From contig JARKIF010000017.1 in NCBI GenBank assembly GCA_029378245.1, forward strand, positions 992,001 through 1,056,000: a DNA stretch of 64,000 nt, given 5' to 3'. Shown piece after piece: positions 31,440-41,245 of the stretch (its first letter is position 1; each line of letters opens with the position of its first letter). The stretch comes from Roridomyces roridus (taxonomy: Eukaryota > Basidiomycota > Agaricomycetes > Agaricales > Mycenaceae). The notes under the pieces were generated by a model, which searched no databases, had not been told where the DNA came from, and saw only the letters and a list, made by a program, of their open reading frames with translations. The position numbers were made by a program, and so were the translations under genes.

Positions 31440-31900
31440 GAAGGAGCTGGGCATGATCTTTGACCGGGCTTTCTCAGTGCGTTCTGACGTAATCTCTCCT
31501 TCCGAGTCCTTCGTTTCTGACGACCTGGTTCTTCAAGCCCTGGCCACTCAACACGAGCTGCTTCAACGGAGGTGTTGGTCTTGGTGCTGAACGAGGACGT
31601 CGGGCATTAAGGTGCGTCTTGAGTCCTTGTTCCATTGTCTGCCAAGCTGACGAGTCACTCGTCAGTCTAGATCGACATCGTCTCCTTTGAAGTTCTTCGT
31701 CCCCAGCCGACCGGGTGCTCGTCTCCTCAGCTTTTCTTGACGCCCGCCGTCGAGAATCATTGCCTTCCATCCGGGCCATATCTGCCACCGCACGCGCCAT
31801 CTTCGTGAGGAATAGGCGACCCCAGAATTCTCGCATCCGCTTGCGTCTCGTCGCATTTGGAGAGCGAACGCCACTATCCGCTGTAGCGCAGACTGCACAT
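31440..31900 (-). pseudogene. Fragment of a third F-box tandem copy
   Basis: Resembles 29985-30300: both contain GGTGCTGAA...AGG, CATCCGCT.GCGTC.CGTCGCAT and the protein piece LQMRRDASGC on the minus strand. Only the end of the repeat unit is left; no reading frame survives. Confidence 0.5.
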
Positions 31901-33342
31901 GGGCTGGATCGTCCCTAGTCGCTTTGTCCGAGGCTCGTCATGGCGTGGCATCGACAACGTGTCCATCCTCTTCGCCCTCCCCGCACTCTCGCCTTCCCTT
32001 TGGTCACTGTCCGGACGCTAGTCCCTAGTGGCACACACACCCTAGGTTATAACCTAGTCCCGATCGGACAGGGCAGGACTTGGGCCCCGCGTTGCCTCGC
32101 TTCCTAGACGGCGGTCCCTCTCTGCCCGTATGTGCTCAGGAGCCCGAATGGAACGCCAATCGTCACTCGTCCGCCATCCGACACGGCGCCTGGATCAGCT
32201 TGTCCCTGGGCGCTGTGTCTTCCCGCTTGGATCCCGAAGGATCCCATCTGCGCGCTCTCACGCCTCTGCGTGGTACGCTCACGCTCAGTAGTATTCGCGG
32301 TCCGTCGTGCACGAAGGACATCGCATCACGGGCAGACATGTCCTTCCGCCGTCCACGGCACATCTTCCGTCCCGCTTCTTCATTCTCTCCCCTCAGATCG
32401 CTCGTGCTTTGTTTTCCCTTCCCCGCCCGGGTCCTCTAGGTCCACCCTCTCGGTGTCGCTGTCTCCATCACCCGCCGCCCCCGCGGCACCGTAATCGTTT
32501 GAATCAATATAACGCTCCGCTGGACGGCAGGCCTTGGGCGATTCTTGGATACGGCCTCCGTGGTGACCGTCTCTGCGCTCGCTCCCCACGTCTGGCCATG
32601 CAGAGATGGGAGGACAATACATCTCGGTGTTCCTCCAAATTCGGGTCCTCGCTGCCCCTTCGTGCTCAGCGCTCCGTCGCCCGGGTCGCTATGGCGCTCC
32701 ATGGGCAGACTTGTGTCCCAGCCCCCATCGGGCTGATGGTCGCCTTCAGCTTTCCGCGGCTCGATTCCACGCTTCTTACTAGCACTGTGCTGTTTATCTT
32801 CTTGTACAGCTTGTTCTGTCGCGCCCACAAATCACTTTCTTACATCCTCAAGTGAATTGCCTTATTTGGAATTGGGCGTTTCTGTGCTTGTTGTTATTTG
32901 CGCCGTGTGATCCCGTGCTATCGGTCCATTCCATCCTTTCGAGATGTTTCTCAGAGTCGAGACTCAAGGGACGGAGACATGGTCACTTTCTATATTTCAT
33001 GGCCGTCAACGGAATCGAAACCGCTTCGCTGAGCAAGGTTGACGCTGGGCTGTGAGCAAGCTTCTCATGCCACATCGTTCTCATCTCATTTTTAGCACAG
33101 TTAGCTGGGGGAGGGAGCAGGGGAAGTATCTCGAGAGCCCAGGGAGATGCAGCGTTTGCATTTTCCGGTGGATTTGGATCTCATTCCCAGAGAACCGCAG
33201 CAGACAAGTCACGAATAGGTGGTGTAAGTTTACTCTCCAATAGCATTGAACCACGCTGACTCAGTGTTCATTTAAATCGGGCCGAGTCTCACATAAGTAG
33301 AACCACCGCTACACTTGCGCCTTACCTCCGACTTGAGTCTCG
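31901..33342. other. Intergenic, no gene recognised
   Basis: GC-rich first half with one long but featureless frame (32307-32855), then the promoter region of the next P450 gene. Confidence 0.35.
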
Positions 33343-35305
33343 ATGGTGCCTGTCGACCCATGCACTGCCAGCTCTCTGTTTACCTGGTCCTTGGCAACCA
33401 CTCTGGCCGTGATAATTCTCTATAGAATCTCCACGAGACGTGATCGCTCCAGACTGCCTCTCCCTCCCGGTCCCAAGAAGCTGCCTGTCATTGGCAATCT
33501 GTTTGATATACCATCCGACCACCCATGGGAGACCTACGCCAAGTGGAGCAGTGAATTTGGTTCGTCTGTACTTCGATATCGATATCGTGGGCTATCGCTG
33601 AGTACTGCGTTCGAGACTCTGATATTATTCATCTTGACGCCGGCGGAACTTCCATTATCATTTTGAACTCCATGGAAGCGGTCAAAGACCTTTTCGAAAA
33701 GCGGGGCACGATCTATTCTGACCGGTACGTGGCCCACACTTGCTTTCCTATCCAATGAATCTCATAAACAGACCGCGAGCGGTGATGCTGAATGAGTTGA
33801 TGGGGTGGGGAGAGATGTCATTTGGTGCGCAGAAGGTTTGTATTGATACAATCTGTTAACGGGGTAACCTGAGTAGCAATGATGAACCATGGTGCGTTCC
33901 AATTGGCGTCTGGGCTGTTCTCGAACCTTGACGGAAATTTCGGAAGGTGCACGCTGATGAGTTTCACTCATATTTCTTTTGGGAACCCGAGATGGAAAGC
34001 CTCAGGCGGTTCCATCGCAAGATGTTTCACGAAACCTTCGAAATCGGAGCAGCGAAACAGTTTCACTCGCAAGTACGAGCATCGGCTCATGGCCTACTTC
34101 GGCGCATCTTGTCGGCATCCCGGGATATACTTGTCAATATCAGGTAGTGAGTAGATTTCTTTCTCAGCATACAGCCCACTGGATTTCACGCATGTAGTAC
34201 GGCGGGGGCGTTGATCCTGAAAATAACATACGGAATTGATGTCCTCCCGCGCGACGATCCTTACATCAAGACTGCAGAGGAGGCAATGCATGCGTTTGGC
34301 ATCGCCTTCGTCCCAGGGACTTTCCTAGTCGTCAGTTGTCTATTTGAACCAATGATGAGAAGCTCAGGGGACATACACGCCAGGACAGTATTCCCGTGCT
34401 GAGATATGTTCCAAGTTGGTTTCCCGGGGCGGATTTCCAACGGAAAGCTAAGCACTGGAGGAAAGTTAACCAGGATCTTGCGGAAAGGCCATTCACCGAG
34501 GCGAAGAGGAACATAGTTGAGAATTCCCAGCTGCTGAAATTTCGACTAACATTGCTTAGGCAGCTGGAACAATTTCCCCGTCATTCGTTTCATTAACTCT
34601 CAGTCCGGACCAGGATAGAAGCAATTTCAAAGCAAGGGAGGCAACTGAGAGTGAACTCAAAAATATCGCGGTGACAGCGTACGCCGCAGGCGCGGATACC
34701 ACAGTGGCGATCTTGGGAACTTTTATTTTGGCCATGCTCAAATATCCGGAGGCACAAAAGAAAGCACAAGCTGAAATCGACTCCGTTGTGGGGTTCGGAA
34801 ACTTGCCTGAGTTTGAAGATAAAGAAGCATTGCCGTACACATGTGCTCTGGTGAGGGAGCTCCTGCGATGGAAGCCTGTCACCCCGATTGGTTCGTGCTC
34901 TGCATCCAGTGGCTATTAGCCTTTGATTACCTTCTAGGGCTTCCGCATTGTCTGACAAATAACGCGGACGATGAATACAAAGGTCATCGAATCCCGGCAG
35001 GTTCAATTGTCCTCGCAAATATCTGGTTTGTCTCCCGTGGTTGCCAGCTGATTGATCTCATTGCGCAAATTTCTAGGTCCCTCATGCACGACGCAGTTCA
35101 GTCTTTGCACCTTTGAAATTGTCTACTCATATGATGAAGGAGATGTACGAGGATCCCCGATCTTTCGAGCCAGAACGATTCCTTTCCGACGGCAAGCTAA
35201 ACACCGAGATGAGAGATCCAGAGCTCGTGTCGTTTGGAATTGGTAGACGGTAAGGAATTATACTGTAAGTAATGTAATTAAGAGTAAATTATAGTCAGAG
35301 TCTGT
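33343..35305 (+). pseudogene. Cytochrome P450 broken after the haem cysteine
   Basis: Multi-exon fungal P450. The start at 33343 (MVPVDPCTASSLFTWSLATT) gives a membrane anchor then PLPPGPKKLPVIGNLFDIPS. Further exons read DIIHLDAGGTSIIILNSMEA, FEKRGTIYSDR, MESLRRFHRKMFHETFEIGA, DSIPVLRYVPSWFPGADFQR, I-helix IAVTAYAAGADTTVAILGTF, K-helix ALVRELLRWKPVTP, HRIPAGSIVLANIW, DPRSFEPERFL and LVSFGIGRR. A 49-nt intron (35250-35298) then joins GRR to VC, but the next residues are not P450-like: the frame runs into the 3' flank and antisense of the neighbouring gene. The haem cysteine is therefore the last family residue, and the L-helix and C-terminal ~60-80 residues are missing. Most likely inactive. 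Confidence 0.8.
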
Positions 35306-35347
35306 ATCATCCAGAGAAACGTACAATCAAGTACCCAACAAACCGTC

Positions 35348-36244
35348 TCAACCCTTCAACGCCCTCAACTGCTTCGCCACATCCCTCATCTCAATGTTCC
35401 ACTCTCCACTCCAATCCCGCTCCTTGCGACGCCGGCTTTTGATGTGAGGTTCCTTCTCGTCAGCGCCACCCTTCTCCTCGACAACGTGGAATGCAGTGGG
35501 GAAGGGAGATTCGGTGACAGGCAACGGCAGCACGACACTCCTCACAGGCGGGGACGGAGGCGTAACCTTGAGCGGGACGTGTATAGGCACCGCATGACTC
35601 TCACCGTCATCCTGCCTCACCAACGCCGCCGCCGCCCCTGTGGGCACCGCCGAGGACGACATGCAAGACGAGAGTCCCGGCGGACGCCGGCAGGATGGCC
35701 GACGCCGTCCAGTGGAACTGGGTCGCCTAATCACGCTCACGGCGGCAGTACTGATGTCGAGCCCCGGCACGGACGCAGGGTCCTCTGCGACGAGAGCAGG
35801 AGCGACGTTCTCGCCGAGCGTGCGCGCGAGCTTGGCGGCGTGGTGTCGACGCATATCTTTTGATGAGAGGCTGCGGGAGAGCGAGGCAGGCGGGGTGTTG
35901 AGCGCAATGCTACTCGTCGGGGAGAGCGGTGTCGGCGGAGGGGAGGGCAGCGAGAGTGTAAATTTGTGCAGCTCGAGTCGGGGGCGCGGATCCGTCGTAG
36001 AGTCGGCGAGAACGAGGGAAGATGGAATGGCTCGCGTGATGGTGCGAGCACGGGTGGTAGAAGGGTGGGGTGATTTGAAGGAAGGCTCCGCCTCCCAAGG
36101 CGGATGCATCGCCCCAAAGACTGCAGACTCGATAACTTGAGGAGTCTCGCCGAGAAGAGCCTGGAGTTTCCGCGTAGAACGCACCAGGCGACTACGTTCA
36201 GCAGGCGACAAGCCGTTGGGAGATTCGCTGGCGGCGGAAGGCAT
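35348..36244 (-). CDS. Conserved fungal hypothetical protein
   Basis: Single-exon gene of 298 residues, ATG at 36242-36244. The N-terminus (LSPAERSRLVRSTRKLQALLGETPQVI) and the C-terminus (SRRRKERDWSGEWNIEMRDVAKQLRALKG) look conserved, as does the central RRHHAAKLARTLGENVAPAL. The rest is Ser/Pro-rich and probably disordered. I know this architecture as a widespread basidiomycete orphan family without known function. The three short basic helices suggest protein or nucleic-acid binding. Its 3' end lies directly against the broken end of the P450 on the other strand. Confidence 0.75.
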   Translation of the reverse strand: MPSAASESPNGLSPAERSRLVRSTRKLQALLGETPQVIESAVFGAMHPPWEAEPSFKSPHPSTTRARTITRAIPSSLVLADSTTDPRPRLELHKFTLSLPSPPPTPLSPTSSIALNTPPASLSRSLSSKDMRRHHAAKLARTLGENVAPALVAEDPASVPGLDISTAAVSVIRRPSSTGRRRPSCRRPPGLSSCMSSSAVPTGAAAALVRQDDGESHAVPIHVPLKVTPPSPPVRSVVLPLPVTESPFPTAFHVVEEKGGADEKEPHIKSRRRKERDWSGEWNIEMRDVAKQLRALKG

Positions 36245-36649
36245 GAAGTGGGGAAGGGGAAGGGGAAAGGGAAGTGAAATTTAAATGTAGCAACGACACA
36301 AGAGGAATTTTATCTTGTTTCGGGAAATGAGGGCGGGTTGCGCCCGTCATGATCGACGATGTCAAGGTAACAGGAGCGCACCTTGTAGCTCACATCTAAC
36401 GGAATGCGCGCAGCATCCACATGCTCCACGCCCTTCGCAAGTTGCAGGAATCCTGGGGGTCTTCGAGCACTTCAGGCTACCTCAAACCATACCTACTTAG
36501 GCTTAACATCGGCCTGAGATGTGGGGCCTAAGTAGGTCCCAGGAGGTGGGCATAACCATGGTGGGGAGTGGTGGGCATACCCACTTGGGCATGCCCACCG
36601 TGTCACGTCACGCTCCATGGTGGGTATGCCCACCTCTCAGCGCAGCCAG

Positions 36650-37085
36650 CTCGTTTTGGGGATTTTGGTGCCTGTACCGGACCGTTTTCGTGCCTGTTAC
36701 TGGGCCCTGGGCATGAGCTAGCAGGCCAGCCCGTTTTCTGAATCTAAGGCCGTGTATGGGGTGGTATTCGTGCCTACTGCAGGGTCCTGGGTAGTACTTG
36801 GCCAATCAACCAGTTTGCTCTTGGTATTTTAGTGCCTGTACGGACGGTTTTTGTGCCTGTTGCTGCGTTGTGGGTAGTAGCTATTTGAGCAGCTCAATCT
36901 TTGAAATTAGGGCCATTTTTGTGCCTGTTGCTGAACCGTGAGTAAGTATCAGTGGGTAGATCAGCATGGTTTGCGGATTTTGCCATTTTTCCGGGGCCTG
37001 GTGTTTATGACGTTTGTGCCTATAATGGTGTCTGCCTTGGAGCCTATTGCCAGGTCATGGGTCAGCCCGTAGACGATGAGAATTT
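36650..37085 (+). repeat. Degenerate ~60/120-bp tandem repeat
   Basis: Recurring blocks of the type TTTTNGTGCCTGTTACTGGG...GGGTAGTA..., with GTGCCT occurring about eight times. Units are strongly diverged, which indicates an old tandem array. An identical inverted copy lies at about 49055-49490. Confidence 0.6.
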
Positions 37086-37279
37086 TGGGACGTGTATGGT
37101 GTTGATTCGGTATTACCGCTCTCTCGTTTCAACGCAAGATGACCATGTCTTCCCTGCATAATCCGAGAGCAGCTTGGTGCACCATCATGTAGAATCTCTG
37201 ACGGAAGCTACTGCAGGAGAACAAGCCACTGAGCTAGGGAAGAAATACAAGCCGTAATTTTCAACCTGAGTAGTAAACA

Positions 37280-37720
37280 ATTCAGTTGGGCATGCCCACT
37301 CTATGAGGGCATACCCACTGTAGGCATGCCCACCATCCTATCTGCGAGGTGGGCATACTCGCCGCGGGCATGCCCACCATCCTATCTGCGAGGTGGGCAT
37401 ACTCACCGTGGGCATGCCCACCATCCTATCGTGAGGTGGGCATACTCACCGCGGGCATGCCCACCATCCTATCTGCGGGGTGGGCATACTCACCGTGGGC
37501 ATGCCCACGATCTTATCCGCGAGGTGGGCGTACCCACCGTGGGCATGCCCACCGTCCTATCCGTGAGGTGGGCATACTCACCGTGGGCATGCCCACGATC
37601 CTATTCACGAGGTGGGCATACCCACAACCCTTTCCGTGAAGTGGGTACGCCCACCATGGGCATGCCCACCAGCCCATCTGGCATCCAGCCGGTGGGCAGA
37701 CCCACTCCCCAACATCCAAA
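37280..37720 (+). repeat. ~44-bp palindrome-rich minisatellite
   Basis: About eight head-to-tail units, each containing the 14-bp palindrome GTGGGCATGCCCAC and an imperfect one around GGTGGGCATACTCACC, separated by ATCCTATCTGCGA. Each unit can fold into one or two hairpins. Because 44 is not a multiple of three, long open frames through it merely cycle the repeat. Inverted copy at 48420-48860. Confidence 0.85.
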
Positions 37721-38256
37721 TGAGGTCTAAAGCAAGTGGTTTTCTTCTCAATGCCACTCAGAGAGGGGTTGATTTTTTTGCCTGAGAAGCTGTAGTTCAA
37801 TTCAGCTATCAAACGTGCCGGGCACTTCAATAACAGGCCTTTCACAGTGACATTTACTTCAGGACTTTGATGAGAATTCCTCTTGTTCGAAAACACAAGT
37901 CGCAGCTGTGCAACTGGTCAAACCATTGAGAATCGGCAATCACACATTGCGGGACTCGGGTGGTATCTCGGCAGAGTCGGTAGTACTCGGATCCTTACTC
38001 CAAGACTAAGTAAGTACTTGGTCAACCAATATTAATAGTCAACTCAGGAAGTCGCGATGGCAGTCAATTCGTGCCCGAGGCCCGTCCAACGAACCCAAAC
38101 CACACATTGTCCCTTCAATTTGGCACATGGCACGCGAGTGATCGACGAACAATGGAGGATCATTGATCAACGAGCAATGCAGCCGGCGTGTGTCATCATT
38201 TGTTAGCGGACGTGTCATGTGACTCTGCACTCTCTTCCGCACCACAACCTCCGCCC

Positions 38257-39628
38257 ACACACGGACAACATCGGCACGCAGCAACCGTTCATGAAAAACT
38301 TAGTCTACGCCATAGAACGCCATACTCACGCCCCAGGATGCCGGAGGAGTTTGTCGAAGAGCTGGCGGCATGCATATTACACTTCAAGCAGGTGCGTCGC
38401 TGACGCCCAGCCCTCCCTTGCATCACTCACACTTTTTAGCGTACGGTTGAGCGTCATCTTGCCCCAAAATGCTCACATGCCGCCCTCCGCCATCCGCCCT
38501 CAGCAGAACCGGCATACCGTCTCCTGGACCGCGTGTTACTATCCAACACTCGTTCCGGCGGTGTCTAAAAGAAGGGGCAAGATGCCACGAATACCCTCAC
38601 CCTCACCCTCACCCTCCCCCGACTCCCCTACTCTGCTTGTCGGTGCCCTCTTATCCATCTCCGTGATCCATCTGCGCTGTCTGCCGTACCCTCGCGCCCT
38701 GGATTATGTGTGCTTCTTCTCTCTATCCGTTCAACCTATTACTGACTTGAATTCCAGGCTATCTCATTCCACCAACTCTGATGATCCTTATTCGCTCATT
38801 TATTCCCACTGACAACTCACAGTTTGACGTCGCTGGTGCTTAAACGCAAGTCTGTTCTCACTCGTGCCGGTCTGGGTACCATGTGTGTGTTTCCTCTCCG
38901 CCTCCGAGAGCCGTACTGACTGGGACTAAGCATCCAAGGAACACCCGACACCCGCTGGGTTCTCTCAAACGGCTTAGTGCTACGCTTCCTGGACCTTTCT
39001 CACTCTGGTGTGTGCCCTTGCTCATCCCAGCCTGGTTACCCTGGTAGACTCACGGTGCGAATTTGCGATATAATCTACTGTGCCGATGCCGGTTCGTGCG
39101 TCTCGTCCATGTTTCATTCCCCACCTCACTGTTTCAAGTCGGATGCCGTGCTCTATGTTACGCCGGTTTTGAGTGGATTCCATGTGTGTGCGTGGCATTA
39201 TTTTCATTGTCCGGCAGATCGCGCCGTTCTGATCTACTTGATGTATCAGACGTGTGTGCAGTTTGTGAGTGCGGCACATGTGAGTTCGTTGTTCCCGTGC
39301 TTGAGCCATACTGACCCGCGTGATAGTCGTGACCACCGGGACATTCTAGTTTGCCTTGTGCTAGCTGTGAAGAGTTCTCTCCCCGGCACCCTGGGCCGCC
39401 GCCTATGCGCATCGTCCTCCAATCCAGCCCGATTTGAGAAACCCTCTCCATCCCCGTTCCATTATCCGACCGCCCTGCTGAGCTGGCTTATAGATCCGTG
39501 TGATAATATGAATCAATTTCCTTTTCGGACGCACGCGTACACGAGGATATACAAGATGAGGACGTAACATACATAGAGAGATAAGACACATACCGGAGGA
39601 TCAACGAGAAGCGGCACATGATGGAGGC
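38257..39628. other. Intergenic, no gene recognised
   Basis: Several splice-like signals and short frames (for example MPEEFVEELAACILHFKQ at 38338-38391) but no connected gene that I can support. Confidence 0.3.
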
Positions 39629-40454
39629 ATGAGCCGTGTTTCATCGAGATGCGGCTCATTGCCGTGACATCAGCGATCAAGGCAACGCAGACGGATCACG
39701 TCATTTCTTTTTCTCTGCTCGACTCCCATCTACGCCCAGGACATCCCCGGACACCCCGCCGTCGTTGCGCCTCGTTGTTCATGTCTTCCAGTACATGGGA
39801 CCTTCGCGTGTCGGGACCGTCGGCGCCGATCACCAATGCACCACACGCCACTGGATCGGTGTTACACAACGCTGGAACTCTTGGAACGGGACAGGGGGAA
39901 CGGGGGAAATGAAGTATGTAGGAACGGGCAGCACGCTCATGTGGGGTATCAAAGGTGCGTCCCACTCCTCTTTGGGTCATCCTCGTTGTCGCCCGCGGCA
40001 GAGAGCCTCGGGCGGCGCGAGGTGGTGTGGGCGTTTGGCGGACAACGGGTGCCCCGCGCGCGCCTTCACTTCCATTGAACGTGTGGGGTCATATCTTGCC
40101 TCTTCCATTCTCTATCTTTCGGCCTCGTAAACACGGCGTCACTTGACGCGCATCACGATACTTTTTCCGTCACGATGGACCTCTGTATGCTCGCGTCGCT
40201 CATTTATGTAAATTTTGTACGTCGTCAGCTACATCTCAAGTAATAGCATACTTCAAATGTTTTTTTGGGTGCCAGTCCGGCGTCCCACCTCTCTGTGAAT
40301 TCCTCAAACCTCGAGATGTCCATGAGGCCTGTAGTGCCCAAAACCAGACGGTACTTACGGCGGGTGGCTTGCTGTCCAACCTGACAGAATTGATGGAGAG
40401 GTGACTAGGTGGCTCCGACTCCGATGAGCCGCATCTGACTGAAACACGGCTCAT
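39629..40454. mobile_element. Candidate small element with 31-bp inverted ends
   Basis: The left end starts ATGAGCCGTGTTTCA and ends ATGCGGCTCAT (39629-39659). The right end (40424-40454) is its near-exact reverse complement, with three mismatches. Each end is itself a hairpin (ATGAGCCG...CGGCTCAT). No target duplication was found and no transposase is encoded. Confidence 0.35.
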
Positions 40455-41129
40455 TCGTCGGAATGAGCCGTTTCTCTCAAACCCATGTGCCGCCTCTTAA
40501 TGTATGTGACGGCCGCATCTCGTGTATCCCGCGCGTACACCTTGTTGGGCACCTTGGGTGTGTTGTTTTGTGAGGGGAATGCTGCGAAAAGTCAGTCCAC
40601 TACGTCTCCACCCTCTTTGCTAGCCCTGCTGAAGCCTCCCTGCCCTGAAGCTCTACTAACTGTCGAGTACCTTTCCATTCTCCATGTCCCTGCCCCCTGT
40701 TCTCAGGATCCATTCGTATGTGACTTTTGTGAGTGAATCCGTTCTGTCCACGCCATCGTTACTCAACTGCTCACATTGATTCCAGATGCAAATTCGGGCG
40801 CTGTGGTATGCGTTCTTCCCCATTCGTCTGCGTTATTAGTACTGATCCAACTTTCGTGCCCCATACTCGGTCGGAGACAGTTCGATATGCATGTTGGCGT
40901 GCTTGGTAGCACCCATCGAGACCGCTTGATTCGGTGGGGGGATTTATAAAGTCATTTTTCGTCAAATATATGTCCTTGCATTTGTACTATCTTTCGTGCA
41001 AACAACAGACTGTTATGTACAGCTATCATGAGCTTGAACATCTTTATTGTCCATCTATCATGTGTTTGTGCATCTTTATTGTACATTGCACCATGCACAG
41101 AGGTGCTACTTTCATGGACAGAGGTACCA

Positions 41130-41245
41130 CTTTCGTGTACAGAGACATGGGCATATGCTCGCGCATCATGTACATGCACTTCCATATTGCACATGTACAT
41201 TGCACAGATGTAGAATTCAACATGTGCATGTACATTTACCATGTG
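41130..41245. repeat. CATGTACAT palindrome cluster, left
   Basis: Dense cluster of ACATGTACAT/GTGCATGTACAT words inside the left end of the candidate 40946-44342 element. Confidence 0.6.

Larger units (their letters stand above)
36467..38256 (+). repeat. Left copy of a 1,790-bp inverted duplication
   Basis: Runs from GCACTTCAGGCTACC to ACCTCCGCCC. It is the reverse complement of 47884-49673, with the same length and, by eye, almost no differences; one noted is GGCGTGTG here against GGCCTGTG in the other copy. Contents in order: a short palindromic end (CCTACTTAGGC...GCCTAAGTAGG), a degenerate GTGCCTGT repeat, the GTGGGCATGCCCAC minisatellite, and a unique tail. No target duplication or terminal inverted repeat is apparent at its ends. 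Confidence 0.9.

Noticed and set aside
32307..32855. 182-residue open frame on the plus strand
   Set aside because: No recognisable domain, and overlapping long frames on both strands typical of GC-rich non-coding DNA.
37280..37720. Regularly spaced palindromes resembling a CRISPR array
   Set aside because: Spacers are themselves repeated (ATCCTATCTGCGA), the genome is eukaryotic, and no cas-like gene is present.
37326..37730. 134-residue open frame with WAYSPRACPPSYL repeats (also 48410-48814)
   Set aside because: It is the translation of the 44-bp minisatellite, cycling through frames, with identical frames in both inverted copies; no sign of selection for protein.
36467..38256. Helitron explanation for the 1,790-bp block
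   Set aside because: No TC start, no CTRR-type 3' end with hairpin, and no A/T insertion context in either orientation.
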